From Paracoccaceae bacterium (GTDB lineage: Bacteria > Pseudomonadota > Alphaproteobacteria > Rhodobacterales > Rhodobacteraceae), in the NCBI GenBank assembly GCA_019429405.1, contig JAHYIZ010000011.1, positions 1 through 64,000 on the forward strand: 64,000 nucleotides of DNA, written 5' to 3'. The position numbers were made by a program, and so were the translations under genes. The notes below the pieces were generated by a model. The model was not told the DNA's origin. It saw only the letters and a list, made by a program, of their open reading frames with translations, and did not search any database. Below, piece by piece: positions 1 through 10,900 of this stretch; position 1 is the stretch's first letter; every line of letters starts with the position of its first letter.

Positions 1-856
1 GCGGCAGCGCCGAACCGCTGCCATCCGCCCGGCGCAAGCGCAACGAACGGTCGTAAAAGCTGCGAATGCGGATCGTGCCGCGCCCGCCGCTGGCAGCCTC
101 GGCGGCATTCTTGAGCAGGTTCAGAAACACCTGCGTAAGCTGGTCGGCGTCGGCATAGGCGGGCGGCAACGAGGGGTCATAATCTTCGATCACCGCCATC
201 TGCGCCGCAAACCCCACCACCGCCGAGCGCCGCGCGCGGTCGAGCACATCGTGAATGTTGACCGCGCGCAATTCGGGCGGGCGCACATCGCCGAACTGCT
301 CGACCTGCTCCAGCAGCTTCACCACACGGCGCGTTTCGGCCACGATCAGATCGGTCAGTTCCAGATCTTCGCCGCTCAGGTTCATGCTGAGCAATTGCGC
401 AGCACCCGAAATGCCCGCCAGCGGGTTCTTGATTTCATGCGCCAGCATTTCGGCCATGCCCACCGCTGATCGCGCCGCCGATTTTACCTGTGCGGCGCGT
501 TCCAGCCGGTCTGCCATCTCGCGCGGGTGTATCAGCAGCAGCACGCATTCGGGGTCATCGCCCAAGGGTGCCGCCTGCAGGTTGCACAACATCGGCGCGC
601 GCTCGCCGGTGCCGACATCGACATCATTGACGAAAAGTGCCGCCCGCCCGGCCCGCACCCGTGCAAGGATCTCTTCAATCGGGGCTGCAATCGCGATCCG
701 CTCGCCCAGCGGCAGACCCTTGAGTGCACGCGAAGAGATGTTGAGGAATAGCTCAGCCGCCGGATTCGCCTCCAGCACCCGATCACCGCTGCCAACCAGA
801 AGCGCCGGTGTGGGCAGGCTCGACCAGATGATGCCGGGGGCTGGCAGCGCGCTCAT
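1..856 (-). CDS. ntrB: NtrB nitrogen-regulation sensor histidine kinase (partial, C-terminus outside window)
   Basis: Sensor kinase of the NtrB/NtrC system, which phosphorylates or dephosphorylates NtrC according to nitrogen status signalled by PII. The leftward frame is open from an ATG at 856 to the window edge (about 285 residues). It shows an N-terminal PAS-like region, the H-box motif LAHEIKNPLAG with the phospho-acceptor His near residue 140, and the start of the ATP-binding region with the N-box QVFLNLLKNAAEA. The G boxes are beyond the window. Its ATG overlaps the stop of dusB (ATGA), the classic nifR3-ntrB arrangement of Rhodobacter and relatives, so the two are probably translationally coupled. 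Confidence 0.93.
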   Translation of the reverse strand, partial: MSALPAPGIIWSSLPTPALLVGSGDRVLEANPAAELFLNISSRALKGLPLGERIAIAAPIEEILARVRAGRAALFVNDVDVGTGERAPMLCNLQAAPLGDDPECVLLLIHPREMADRLERAAQVKSAARSAVGMAEMLAHEIKNPLAGISGAAQLLSMNLSGEDLELTDLIVAETRRVVKLLEQVEQFGDVRPPELRAVNIHDVLDRARRSAVVGFAAQMAVIEDYDPSLPPAYADADQLTQVFLNLLKNAAEAASGGRGTIRIRSFYDRSLRLRRADGSGSALP

Positions 857-1836
857 GCTGCCACCCGGTCACCCGAGCCAAAGGCCGCCCGGATCAGCGC
901 CAGTGTCGCGGCGGGCGTTTCGGCCACCATCATTTCGGCGCGCAAGGGGGCAGCGGCGGCGGCGGCATACCAGCCAAGATGCTTGCGCGCGAGGCGGCGC
1001 CCGACCTCAACCCCATAAAAGCTTAGCATCGCCTCGTAATGCTCTGAAATAACGTCGCAAAGCGCGCCTCCTACGGGCACATTTGGCGCCGCGCCTGGGT
1101 GCAGCGCATGGGCAATTTCGGCCAAAACCCAAGGTTTTCCCTGCGCCCCGCGCCCGACCATCACCGCATCGGCCCCCGACGCGGCAAGTGCTGCGCGCGC
1201 GCTTTTGGCATCGGTGATATCACCGTTCGCGACCACCGGCACCCGCACCGCCGCCTTCACCGCGGCAATCGCCGCCCAGTCGGCCGCGCCCTTGTAAAAC
1301 TGCATCCGGGTGCGACCGTGCACCGTGATCATCGCCACGCCTGCACCCTCTGCCCGGCGCGCGATGTCGGCGGCGTTCAGGCAGTCGCCATCCCATCCCA
1401 GCCGCATCTTCAGCGTTATCGGCAGCGATACCGCCCCCACCACCGCCTCGATCAGCCGCAGCGCATGGTCGGGCGCGCGCATCAGCGCCGAGCCAGAAAG
1501 GCCGCCCGTCACCTTCTTGGCGGGGCACCCCATGTTGATGTCGATGATGCGCGCGCCCATATCGGCCACCATCCGCGCGGCTTCGGCCATCGGCTGCGCC
1601 TCGCGCCCGGCTAGCTGCACCGAGGTCATGCCATCGCCAAGCCCGAGATCAACCCGCGCTTTGGCGCGAACCGAGGGTTTCGCGGTCAGCATCTCGCCCG
1701 AAGCCACCATTTCGCTGACCACCAGCCCCGCCCCGAACCGCGCCACAAGGCGGCGAAACGGCAGGTCGGTAATGCCCGCCATCGGCGCCAGAAACACCGG
1801 CGGGTCAAGCGTCATGTCTGCCAGCGCGATGCCCAA
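853..1836 (-). CDS. dusB: tRNA-dihydrouridine synthase DusB (NifR3)
   Basis: FMN enzyme that reduces uridine to dihydrouridine in the tRNA D-loop. The 327-residue protein matches the family length. It carries LAPMAGITDLPFRR (residues about 16-29), NMGCPAKKVTGG (about 101-112) with the catalytic Cys at 104, and the FMN-binding VANGDI and GRGAQGKPW segments. A second Met at residue 8 (MTLDPPVF) is an alternative start. First gene of the dusB-ntrB operon; its stop overlaps the ntrB start by four bases. The gene is historically named nifR3 in Rhodobacter capsulatus because of this linkage to nitrogen regulation genes. Confidence 0.95.
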   Translation of the reverse strand: MGIALADMTLDPPVFLAPMAGITDLPFRRLVARFGAGLVVSEMVASGEMLTAKPSVRAKARVDLGLGDGMTSVQLAGREAQPMAEAARMVADMGARIIDINMGCPAKKVTGGLSGSALMRAPDHALRLIEAVVGAVSLPITLKMRLGWDGDCLNAADIARRAEGAGVAMITVHGRTRMQFYKGAADWAAIAAVKAAVRVPVVANGDITDAKSARAALAASGADAVMVGRGAQGKPWVLAEIAHALHPGAAPNVPVGGALCDVISEHYEAMLSFYGVEVGRRLARKHLGWYAAAAAAPLRAEMMVAETPAATLALIRAAFGSGDRVAA

Positions 1837-2023
1837 ATGCCCATTCCTTGTGCGACCAAGCCCCAGCTAACGTCTCGAAAGCCGAATCTCAACGCCGGGC
1901 GGACGACGCGGGGGGTAAAATCGCGGCACTTGCCTATTTTTTGTGCACACCGGCGCGCAAACGAGCCGATTGCGCACGCGCCGGGCTTCGCCTAAGCAAG
2001 TCATGACAGGCAATGGGGGCGGC

Positions 2024-3151
2024 ATGGCAGTTGCGGCAATCATCGTGGCGGCGGGGCGCGGAACGCGGGCGGGCGCGGGCGAACCGAAGCAGTGGCGCGA
2101 TCTCGCCGGGCAAAGCGTGCTGGCGCGCAGCCTTGCCGCCTTTTCCGGGTTCGCGCAGGTGGTGCTGGTGCTGCACCCCGACGACATGGCACGCGGGGTG
2201 GCCGAATTTGGCGGGCTGGCAACGCTGGTCGCGGGCGGTGAAAGCCGCTCGCAAAGCGTTAGGAACGCGCTGGAACTTCTTGAAGGGTCAGGCGTTTCTC
2301 GCGTTTTGATCCACGATGGCGCGCGCCCGCTTGTATCGCGGGCGCTGATCGCGCGGGTCTTGGCCGCGCTCGACACGGCCCCCGCCGCCGCCCCCGCGCT
2401 GGCGGTCACCGATGCGCTTTGGCGGGGTGCCATGGGCGTGGTAACCGGCACGCAAAGCCGCGAGGGCCTGTTTCGCGCGCAAACCCCGCAGGGCTTCCAT
2501 TTTGACGCAATCCTTGCCGCGCACCGCGCCCACCCCGAAGGCGGCGCCGATGATGTAGAGCTTGCCCGCCGCGCCGGGCTTGCGGTTGCCATCGTGGCGG
2601 GTGAGGAAGACAATCTGAAACTGACCTTCGCCGAAGATTTCGCGCGGGCCGAGCGAATTTTGGGGGCCTGCATGGATGTGCGCACCGGCAATGGCTATGA
2701 CGTGCACGCCTTTTGCGCGGGCGATCATGTCTGGCTCTGTGGCGTAAAGGTGCCGCACGGGCGTGGCCTGCTGGGGCATTCCGATGCCGACGTGGGCATG
2801 CACGCGCTGACCGATGCGCTCTATGGCGCCTTGGCCGCAGGCGATATCGGGCGCCTCTTCCCCCCGTCTGACCCACAATGGCGGGGGGCGGCATCGCGGA
2901 TATTCCTCGCGCACGCCGCCGCTCTGGTGCGCGAGCGCGGCTATCGCCTTGCCAATGCCGATGTCACGCTGGTTTGCGAACACCCGAAGATCGGCCCGCA
3001 TGCGCTTGCAATGGCACGCGTATTAGCCGAAATCATGGAGGTGGAGGCGGGCCGGGTTTCGGTCAAGGCCACCACCTCGGAACGCCTCGGCTTTACCGGG
3101 CGCGAAGAGGGCATAGCTGCACTGGCAACCGCAACATTGGTATCGGCATGA
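2024..3151 (+). CDS. ispDF: Bifunctional IspD/IspF isoprenoid enzyme
   Basis: Fusion catalysing two MEP-pathway steps: CTP-dependent cytidylylation of methylerythritol phosphate (IspD half) and cyclisation to MECDP (IspF half). The N-terminal half begins with the nucleotidyltransferase motif [12 protein letters not shown] and contains [13 protein letters not shown]. The IspF half starts near '[11 protein letters not shown]' and contains [20 protein letters not shown] with metal ligands Asp and His. About 375 residues from the ATG at 2024; an in-frame ATG at 2003 would add seven residues. Divergent from dusB. Its stop overlaps the pgpA start (ATGA), so ispDF-pgpA-pncC form one operon. The fusion is usual in alphaproteobacteria. 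Confidence 0.95.
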   Translation: MAVAAIIVAAGRGTRAGAGEPKQWRDLAGQSVLARSLAAFSGFAQVVLVLHPDDMARGVAEFGGLATLVAGGESRSQSVRNALELLEGSGVSRVLIHDGARPLVSRALIARVLAALDTAPAAAPALAVTDALWRGAMGVVTGTQSREGLFRAQTPQGFHFDAILAAHRAHPEGGADDVELARRAGLAVAIVAGEEDNLKLTFAEDFARAERILGACMDVRTGNGYDVHAFCAGDHVWLCGVKVPHGRGLLGHSDADVGMHALTDALYGALAAGDIGRLFPPSDPQWRGAASRIFLAHAAALVRERGYRLANADVTLVCEHPKIGPHALAMARVLAEIMEVEAGRVSVKATTSERLGFTGREEGIAALATATLVSA

Positions 3152-3642
3152 TCCGCTTCATCACCACCTTCGGCTTCGTCGGCCTGCTGCGCCCCGCCCC
3201 CGGCACCTGGGGGTCGGCGGTGGCGGTGGCGGCGGCCATCGGCATCGACTATCTGCTGGGCTTCTGGGTGCTGGTGGCGGCCACCGCTGGCGTCACGGCG
3301 CTCGGGTTCTGGGCCTGCGGGCAGGCACTTGCGGGGCGCCCCGGCGAAGACCCCGCCGAGATTGTGATTGACGAGGTGGCGGGGCAATGGCTAGCGCTGT
3401 TGTTCCCCGCCGCCGCGTTCTGGAGCATGGGCCTGCACAACTGGGCGTTGGTCGCCTGGCCCGGATGGGTCGCGGCCTTCGTGTTCTTTCGGCTGTTCGA
3501 CATCTGGAAGCCCTGGGTCATTGGCCGCGCCGACCGGCGGGCCGATGCGGCGGGGGTGATGCTCGATGACCTTTGGGCGGGGCTGTTTGCGGGCATCGCT
3601 ACGGTCATCGCCGCAGGCGTCTCGCATGGGCTGTTGATGTGA
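3148..3642 (+). CDS. pgpA: Phosphatidylglycerophosphatase A
   Basis: Integral membrane phosphatase that dephosphorylates phosphatidylglycerophosphate to phosphatidylglycerol. 164 residues, the normal PgpA length. It contains [16 protein letters not shown] near the N-terminus, the acidic motif [14 protein letters not shown], and [11 protein letters not shown] followed by [10 protein letters not shown], the conserved metal-binding acidic positions of the family. Several hydrophobic helices are visible. The start overlaps the ispF stop by four bases and the stop overlaps the following GTG start, so expression is probably translationally coupled across the three-gene operon. Confidence 0.93.
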   Translation: MIRFITTFGFVGLLRPAPGTWGSAVAVAAAIGIDYLLGFWVLVAATAGVTALGFWACGQALAGRPGEDPAEIVIDEVAGQWLALLFPAAAFWSMGLHNWALVAWPGWVAAFVFFRLFDIWKPWVIGRADRRADAAGVMLDDLWAGLFAGIATVIAAGVSHGLLM

Positions 3643-4109
3643 GTGTCGCGGCGCTGATCGACGCCGCCCGCAAGGCGGGTCTGCGCATCGCCACCGCCGA
3701 AAGCTGCACCGGCGGGCTGGTTTCGGCGGCGATAACCGCGGTTGCCGGCGCCTCGGATATGTTCGATCGCGGCTTTGTCACCTATTCCAACGCCGCCAAG
3801 GTTGAGATGCTGGGGGTGCGCCCTGCGACGCTGACGCGCGAAGGCGCCGTCAGCGAGCCGGTGGCGCGCGAAATGGCCGAGGGGGCTTTGGCGCATTCCG
3901 GCGCATCGCTTGCCGTCGCGATCACCGGCATCGCCGGGCCGGGCGGATCGGAGCACAAGCCCGAGGGGCGGGTGTGCTTTGCGCTGGCGCGTCAGGGTGG
4001 TTTGACAGAGGCCGAGACCGTCGAGTTCGGGCCGCTCGGCCGCACCGCGGTGCGCGCGGCCGCCACCGCGCATGCGCTGGCTCTTCTGGGTCGCGCGCTC
4101 GGCGCCTGA
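3639..4109 (+). CDS. pncC: Nicotinamide-nucleotide amidase (CinA C-terminal domain, PncC)
   Basis: Stand-alone CinA C-terminal domain, which deamidates nicotinamide mononucleotide in pyridine nucleotide recycling. The GTG start at 3639 overlaps the pgpA stop (GTGA) and gives 156 residues. Family signatures are ATAESCTGGL (Ser and Cys around the catalytic Ser), FVTYSNAAKVEMLGV, AVAITGIAGPGG and GRVCFAL. The N-terminal molybdopterin-binding-like domain of full-length CinA is absent, as in most stand-alone PncC proteins. Third gene of the ispDF operon. Confidence 0.92.
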   Translation: MSVAALIDAARKAGLRIATAESCTGGLVSAAITAVAGASDMFDRGFVTYSNAAKVEMLGVRPATLTREGAVSEPVAREMAEGALAHSGASLAVAITGIAGPGGSEHKPEGRVCFALARQGGLTEAETVEFGPLGRTAVRAAATAHALALLGRALGA

Positions 4110-4267
4110 TCCGCGCCGCGCCAATTTTTTGCGCCTTCGTCGCGACAAGCGCCCGTAAAAGCGGCAAAACCAAAACCGCACCTGAAAACAGCGAAATTTC
4201 ACGCCTCTGCCTCTTTGATTTGCGCTCGGCGCGTGTTCGATGCGCCAAAACCGGGGGGGGACACCGC

Positions 4268-5446
4268 ATGAACGATGCCGATACCGCATGGATTTTGACC
4301 GCAACGGCGCTTGTGCTGTTTATGTCGCTGCCGGGGCTTGCCCTGTTTTATGGCGGTCTGGTGCGGGCGCGCAATGTGTTGAGCGTGTTCACGCATGTTT
4401 TCGCCATCGCCGCGCTGATCAGCGTTCTCTGGCTGCTTGCGGGCTATTCCCTTGCCTTTGGCGAGGGCGGCGCGGTTTGGGGAGGCACCGGGCGGATCGC
4501 GCTGGCGGGGCTGGGCGCCAACAGCCTGCGCGGCACCCTGCCCGAAGCTGCGTTTTTCGCGTTTCAGATGACCTTCGCGGTCATCACCCCGGCACTGATC
4601 GTGGGCGCCTATGTCGAGCGGGTTGGCTTTGCCTTCGTCATGGGCTTTTCGGGCCTGTGGATGCTGGCAGTCTATGCCCCCGTTGCGCATTGGCTCTGGG
4701 GCGGCGGTTTCCTGAGCGACGGAGGCATCTTTGGTGCGGTCGGCGCGCATGATTTCGCCGGTGGCATTGTGGTGCATGAAACCGCCGGGCTTGCGGCGCT
4801 GGTGCTGGCGATCATGATCGGGCCACGGCGCAACCGCGCCACGCCGCCGCACAACCCAGGGCTGGTGGCGATGGGGGCCGGGATGTTGTGGGTTGGCTGG
4901 TTCGGCTTCAACGGCGGCTCGGCGCTGGCGGCCGATGGCACCGCCGCCATGGCGGTTACCGCCACCCATATCTCGGCCGCTGCCGCGGCGCTAAGCTGGG
5001 CGGCGTGGGAGCGTATCAAGTTCGGCCGGTCCTCGCTGGTGGGTATCGTGACCGGCGCGGTGGCCGGGCTGGCCTCGGTCACGCCCGCCTCGGGTTATGT
5101 CGGGCCGCTGGCGGCGCTGGCAATTGGCGCCATTGCCGGTGTGCTCTGCCAAGAGGCGGTCAATCTGGTGCGCAACAAGGCGCGGATCGACGACACGCTT
5201 GATGTCTTTGCGGTGCATGGGGTGGGCGGCATCTTTGGCACGCTGATGGTGGCGGCCTTCGGCGGCGGTGCATGGGGCGCGCAACTGGGCGCCCTGGCCA
5301 TCGTCGGGGTCTGGACGGTGGCTTTGACCTGGGGCATCGCGCGCCTTGTGGCGCTGGTGGTGCCGATGCGCGTAGATGCCGAGGCCGAAACCAACGGGCT
5401 GGACCTTTCGGCGCATGGCGAGCGTGGCTACGAGATCAACTCCTAA
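4268..5446 (+). CDS. amtB: Ammonium transporter AmtB
   Basis: Inner-membrane ammonium channel. The 392-residue protein has about eleven hydrophobic segments. The ligand region HDFAGGIVVHETAG places Asp162 and His170 at the positions of E. coli AmtB Asp160 and His168; the second pore His lies in FAVHGVGGIFGT at residue 317. The start follows a G8 tract and GGACACCGC spacer at 4252-4267. No glnK precedes it, unlike the usual glnK-amtB pair; the preceding 158 bases hold no recognised gene. I saw no clear sigma-54 -24/-12 element. Its stop lies 5 bases from the convergent RTX gene. Confidence 0.95.
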   Translation: MNDADTAWILTATALVLFMSLPGLALFYGGLVRARNVLSVFTHVFAIAALISVLWLLAGYSLAFGEGGAVWGGTGRIALAGLGANSLRGTLPEAAFFAFQMTFAVITPALIVGAYVERVGFAFVMGFSGLWMLAVYAPVAHWLWGGGFLSDGGIFGAVGAHDFAGGIVVHETAGLAALVLAIMIGPRRNRATPPHNPGLVAMGAGMLWVGWFGFNGGSALAADGTAAMAVTATHISAAAAALSWAAWERIKFGRSSLVGIVTGAVAGLASVTPASGYVGPLAALAIGAIAGVLCQEAVNLVRNKARIDDTLDVFAVHGVGGIFGTLMVAAFGGGAWGAQLGALAIVGVWTVALTWGIARLVALVVPMRVDAEAETNGLDLSAHGERGYEINS

Positions 5447-5451
5447 ACCCA

Positions 5452-7620
5452 TCAGGCGGCCAGAAGCACGCCCACCTCATGCGCCTTCAGGCTGCGCCGC
5501 GCGGCGGCATAGCCGCGCCGCGCCGCGGGCAGGCGCAGTTCGGGGAACACCGCAAACAATTCGACCCGCTGCGCGTTATCCAGCCCAGACAGGGTGCCAT
5601 CACCGGGCTGGAAGCTTTCGGTCCAGGCGCCATCGGCCAGAATGATCTCATGCGCGTCGAACATCATGTGCAGGTAGGTGACGCTGTCGCAAAGCGCGCG
5701 CTCGATGCCGGGCTGGCCGACCAGATGCAGCGCCGCAGCCAGCACTTCGGGTTCACCAAACAGCAGGTCGGCGCGCGCCCCGCTGAGCAGCATGCGGTGC
5801 TGCGGCGACACGCGCAGATCGGCGGTGGGCAGGCCAGAGCCCAGCGCGCCCTGCCGGATCAGCACCGGCTGCAATGCCGGGTTCGCGGCCAGATCGCCAG
5901 CGCAAAGCCCCCGCCGCCCGATCCAGCGGATGCGCTGAAAGCCGTTGTCGCGCGTCAGCACCTTTTGCCCGACGCGCAGGCGTTCCACCGGCAGCGGCCC
6001 GGCCTTCGTTTCAATCAGCGTGCCGGGCGTAAAACAGGGCACCTGCGTGATGTTCTCGATATTGGCGAAGGTGGTGGTGCTGCCATCGGCCCAGCGGATC
6101 GTGCCGTTTTCGGGGTTGGTATCATAGATGATCTTGGCGCGGCCGTTGACGACCAGCACATCAACGTCGCTGTTGTCATCATCTTCGCCGCCGTCAACAA
6201 ACTCGCCCGCGCTGTCATTCCAGTTGACCGTGATCGTGTCCGACCCGGTGCCGCCGAAGACATGGTCCAGCCCGGCGCCGCCGACGATCCAGTCATTGCC
6301 CGCGCCGCCAAAAATGGTGTCATCGCCATCTTCGCCAAAAAGCGAGTCGTCGCCGCCGCGACCGTCGAGGTAGTCGTTGCCGGCGCCTGCATAGAAGACG
6401 TTGGTGTAGCTGTCTGACGGGTCGTTCGAGAAACCGTCAAACCCCAGCAGCACATCGTCGAAATCCGAGCCGATCAAGCCGTCGACGCCCGAAAGCGTAT
6501 CGCCTTCTGCATCGCCCCCCGCGCCGGTCCCGGCGGCAAGGTCGATGCTGACGCCGGCGCCCGATGCGGAATAATCGGCAAAGTCCATGCCTTGCCCGGC
6601 GTTCAGCACATCGGCCCCGGCGCCGCCCACCAGCGTGTCGTTGCCGATGCCGCCAATAAGCGTGTCGTTGCCCGCGCCACCATCAAGGAAGTCGGCACCA
6701 TCGCCGCCCAGCAGGCTGTCGTCCCCGTCACCGCCCAGCAGCGTGTCGTTGCCGTTGCCGCCGTCGAGCGTATCATTGCCCGCGCCGCCGTCGATGCTGT
6801 CATCGCCCGCGTCGCCATAAAGCAGATCGTCGCCAAGGCCGCCCAGGATCGTGTCGTTGCCGTCGCCGCCTGAAACCGTGTCGTTGTCAACCGGCATCGC
6901 CTCGAACTGGATGTCGGAAATGACGATCACCTGGCCGCTGTTGCCGCCGTTCGAATAGATGATGTCAAACCGCGCCACCGGCCCGGCGATCTCGACCAGC
7001 ACCGAACCGGCGGCACTGGAGGCAGTGTCATTGCCGGGGCCCGAGGTGATGGTGTTGCCCGAAACCGTGTCGTTGCCGGCGGGCGTGATGGTCACCGGGA
7101 TCAGGTTGCCCGCCGCATCATAGGCGTTGATGGTGATGATATCGACCCAGCCACCAGAATCGACATCGTTGATGCGGAAGCTGACGTTCTCGACGGTGTT
7201 GGCATAGCCCGAGCCGTTGACCGCCGAAAAGTTGACCCCGATCGTCGCCGCCAGCCCGTTGCCACTCGCGCTGAGCGCGGCCATCGAGTTGGGGTTGTAG
7301 GTCTCGCCCGAGGCGACGTAGCCTGTGGCGTTGGTTTCGACCCGAAACGAGGTCGCAGGCCCATGGTCGGTATAGGTGGTGGTAACGTTCACGCCGCCGG
7401 TGTTCTGCGTGTACGCATTGCCGATATTGGTGTTCTGGCTGCCGCGCAGGCTCCAGTTGAAGTCGAGCGGAGTGTTGGTGAAGGTCTCGACCCCGGCGTT
7501 GATATAATCGTTGCCGCCGCCGCCCGTGATCGAATCGTTGCCCGACAGCCCGGTGATGGTATCGGCCGCACCGCCGCCATTCAGGGTGTTGTTGGCATTG
7601 GTGCCAGTAATGATCGCCAT
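5452..7620 (-). CDS. RTX calcium-binding protein with C-terminal Hint domain (722 aa)
   Basis: Large probably secreted protein. The chosen start ([16 protein letters not shown]) begins directly with an RTX-like motif; longer leftward reading frames are unlikely starts. Two short RTX motifs come first, then an insert of about 200 residues that looks like a beta-sandwich, then a long run of GGxGxDxx nonapeptides (about residues 245-370) that should bind calcium. After a second RTX patch comes the linker [12 protein letters not shown]...NIENITQV, then a Hint domain from Cys529 ([39 protein letters not shown]). Hint domains are autoproteolytic in other proteins. No type I exporter is encoded nearby. 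Function unknown; a paralogue lies upstream. Confidence 0.85.
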   Translation of the reverse strand: MAIITGTNANNTLNGGGAADTITGLSGNDSITGGGGNDYINAGVETFTNTPLDFNWSLRGSQNTNIGNAYTQNTGGVNVTTTYTDHGPATSFRVETNATGYVASGETYNPNSMAALSASGNGLAATIGVNFSAVNGSGYANTVENVSFRINDVDSGGWVDIITINAYDAAGNLIPVTITPAGNDTVSGNTITSGPGNDTASSAAGSVLVEIAGPVARFDIIYSNGGNSGQVIVISDIQFEAMPVDNDTVSGGDGNDTILGGLGDDLLYGDAGDDSIDGGAGNDTLDGGNGNDTLLGGDGDDSLLGGDGADFLDGGAGNDTLIGGIGNDTLVGGAGADVLNAGQGMDFADYSASGAGVSIDLAAGTGAGGDAEGDTLSGVDGLIGSDFDDVLLGFDGFSNDPSDSYTNVFYAGAGNDYLDGRGGDDSLFGEDGDDTIFGGAGNDWIVGGAGLDHVFGGTGSDTITVNWNDSAGEFVDGGEDDDNSDVDVLVVNGRAKIIYDTNPENGTIRWADGSTTTFANIENITQVPCFTPGTLIETKAGPLPVERLRVGQKVLTRDNGFQRIRWIGRRGLCAGDLAANPALQPVLIRQGALGSGLPTADLRVSPQHRMLLSGARADLLFGEPEVLAAALHLVGQPGIERALCDSVTYLHMMFDAHEIILADGAWTESFQPGDGTLSGLDNAQRVELFAVFPELRLPAARRGYAAARRSLKAHEVGVLLAA

Positions 7621-7956
7621 GCTCGCCCGCTGCCTCGGAACAAATTCACTCGTTGCGGGCAAGATCACGGGGAATTGGGTTGAAAATCGGGCAATTTGAA
7701 GTAATTGCAGGGATTTTAGCGAAATTGGGGACAATAGATCGCCGCCAGGCGGTCGCCCCGGCGCCTGGCTGCCGCAGCCGACGTCGGCTGGTTTCGTGGC
7801 CCCCCGAGCTCGTGGCGAACGGGTGCAAAAGCCGCCTCGCGCACGGCCCGGCGCGTCACTTGCGGGCCAGTTTGCGCTTCACCTGAAACGCAAAGCGGGG
7901 CGTCGCCGCCCCGCTCGTGCGCCCGTTGCCGGGCGGCCCCCGGCGGTGGTGCCAGA
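7621..7956. other. Gap between the two RTX-Hint genes
   Basis: 336 bases with no convincing gene. It should hold the promoter and ribosome-binding region of the 722-aa RTX-Hint gene on its left, and contains a terminator-like hairpin near its right end. The part next to the 7620 start is comparatively AT-rich (7668-7735), which fits a promoter region. No other feature recognised. Confidence 0.5.
7894..7915 (-). terminator. Hairpin terminator of the 1392-aa RTX-Hint gene
   Basis: Perfect 9-base inverted repeat (AGCGGGGCG at 7894-7902, CGCCCCGCT at 7907-7915) with a 4-base loop, 42 bases past the stop of the leftward RTX gene. Read on the minus strand it is followed by TTGCGTTT, a weak U-rich tail. 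Confidence 0.65.
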
Positions 7957-10900
7957 TCAGCGACCCAGCAGCGCCGCCTCATGCCGTTTCAGCGTCCGCC
8001 GCGCCGAGGTATAGCTCTCAACCCCTTCGCGGGTCTTGAGATCGGGGAACAGCTCGAAAATTTCGCTGCGTTGCGCATTGCCCATGCCGCCCAGCGTCTG
8101 ATCACCCGGCTGGAAGCTTTCGGTCCAGGCGCCGTTGGCCAGCACCACTTCGTGCCGGTCGAACATGAAGTGCAGGTAGGTGGTGCCCAGCACCTCAACC
8201 GACAAGATGCCTTTATTATCAATCAGATGCTTGGCCGCCACCAGAACCTCATGCTCTTCAAAATAAAGCGCGGTGCGGTCATTTGTAACCAGCATGCGGT
8301 GGTTGGGCGAAACCAGCATGTCACGTTCCGGCAGGCCATTGCCAAGGCTGCCCGCGCGCACCAGAACCGGGCGCAGATGCGGCGCGGCAGTCAGATCGGC
8401 GCGGCTGAGCGCGCGCTTGCCCACCCAGCGGATTTCCTGAATGCCGTTGTCGCGGGTAATCACCCGGTCGCCCGCGCGCAGGTCTTCGACCGGCAGTTCG
8501 CCACGCGGCGTTGCCACCAGCGTGCCCGGCGTGAAGCAGGGAATGACGTTTTCGATGTTGCTGAAGCTCAGCGTGCCCTTGACCGGCCCGCCGACGCCAT
8601 CGAGAAACTCGACAGTGCCGTTTTCCGCATTGAGCGGGTCATAGATCACCCGCAGCGGCCCGGCCCCGGTCAGGTTCAACGTATCAAAATCGTCGCCTTC
8701 CTCGTTGCCATCGATGACGTCGCCAAGCCCGGCGGTGGCGGTATTGACGATGAAGGTGTCGCGGTCGGCGCCGCCTGCCATGGTGTCGGCACCCTCGCCG
8801 CCAATGATGGTGTCGTTGCCGTCACCGCCGAGCAACGTGTCGTCGCCGTCACCGCCCTGCATCGTGTCGTTGCCCGCGCCGCCGACAAGCAGATCGTCGC
8901 CCGCCTCGCCGTGCAGTTCGTCGTCGCCGTTTTCGCCGTAGACCTTGTCGTTGCCTTCGCCCGCATAAACGGTGTCGTTGCCGTCGCCCGCCAGCACGAT
9001 GTCATCCTGCGGCGCCTCGCCGGGCAGCAGCGCATCGTTATTGTCGATCATGTCGCCTTCGGGGTCGCCGGTATAGGCGAGGTCGATCAGATCATCGCCT
9101 GCGGTGCCTTCGACAATACCATCGCCCTGGTCTGTGATGACCTGTTCGATGTTCACGAAGCTTAGCGTTCCGGTCACATTGCCATCGCCGTCGAGGAACT
9201 GCACGGTGCCGTTTTCGGGGTTCAGCGGGTCGTAGAGAATGTTGAGCGGCCCGGCGCCGGTCAGGTCGAGCACGTCGTAATCGTCGCCGCCCTCACCGCC
9301 GTCGATGAAGTCGCCGGCGCCATCAGCGCTTGAGCCGACAATGAAGGTATCGCGGTCATCGCCGCCCGAAAGCGTGTCGGCACCGCCGCCGCCGGTCAGC
9401 ACGTCGTTGCCCGCGCCCCCATCAACCTTGTCACCGCCGCCCGAGCCGATCACCGTGTCGTTGCCCGAACCCAGCGCAAATTCTTCGATCTCGATGAAAT
9501 TTGCGGTGTCGGTGCCGTCCGAGATGGTGCCGGTTTCCGGCGCAGTCAGGATCAGCGTCAGGTCGTCGGTAACAGCCGAGGCGTCGAGCACGTCGCCGCG
9601 CACCTCTTCGGTCTCGCCGCCGATGATGGTGTCGTTGCCAAAGCCGTTTTCCAGCACGATGTCGTCATCGCCCGCGCCGCCGTCGATCAGGTCATCGGCC
9701 CCCTTGCCGTTCAGCGTGTCATTGCCGCCCAGGCCAAAGAGGTGGTTGGTGTAGGTGTCGGCGGGGTGGGTGCCCTGATGATCGAACCCGGTCAGCACAT
9801 CGGCAAAGCCCGAGCCGATCACGCCGTCAATGCCGCCCTCAATGACGTCGCCCTGCGCGTCGCCCCCGGCCAGATAGCCGGTGGAAAGGTCAACCGTGAC
9901 GCCCGCGCCCGAAGCCGAATAGTCGATGATGTCAAGCCCGGCATTGCCCTGGAAGGTGTCATTGCCCGCGCCACCTACGAAGGTGTCGTCGCCGTCGCCA
10001 CCCGAAAGGTAATCGTCGCCCGCGCCGCCATCGAGCAGGTCATTGCCCGCCTCGCCGTAGACCTTGTCGTTGCCTTCGCCCGCGCGCACGGTGTCGTTGC
10101 CCGCGCCCGCTTTCACGATGTCATCCTGCGGCGCCTCACCGTGCAGGATCGCGTCGTTATTGTCGATCATGTCGCCTTCGGGGTCGCCCGTATAGGCGAG
10201 GTCGATCAGGTCATCGCCCGCAGTGCCCGAAACGATGCCGTCAAGCAGCGGCCCGCCGTCGAGAATAACCTTCTCGATGTTGACGAAGCTCAGCGTCTGG
10301 CCACCGGCGAAAAAGACGGTGCCGTTTTCATGGTTGGCCGGGTCGTAGACCACGGTCGCCGGGTCGGAAATGATCAGCGTGTCGAAATCGTCGCCGCCCT
10401 CGTCACCGTCAACGTGGTCGCCCGGCCCACCATAGATCACGTCGCGGTCATCGCCGCCGTAGATGTGGTCGGCACCGGCGCCGCCGGTCAGCACGTCGTT
10501 GCCCGCCTCGCCGTAGATGGTGTCGTCGCCCTCGCCGCCATTGATGGTATCATTGCCGGGGTGCAAATCAATGATCACCGGCTGGTCGATCACCGCGCCG
10601 TTGAGCGTGAAGCCCGAATTGACCTCGCGCGTGGTCAGGGTGAACTCGATGAAGCTGCGGTTTTCAAATGCCGCCGAGAACCAGGCATCCTGATCGGAGG
10701 GGTCGTTCTGTTCGGTGCCGGTGGCGGTGATCGTGCTGCCCGCGTTCAGGTTCAGCGAGCTGTCGGCGGTCAGCCCATAGTTGGTGAACTGGTCGGCGGG
10801 GATGCCGACCTTCTCGGCAAAGGCGGTCTTGTCGAGGTCGCCGAAGGTCGCAATTGAGGAAATGTCGATCGGCAGGCCGGTGGCCTGGTCATAGAATTCA

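Noticed and set aside
4110-4267. Sigma-54 promoter or glnK remnant upstream of amtB
   Set aside because: No GG-N10-GC element with proper spacing and no PII-like reading in the region.
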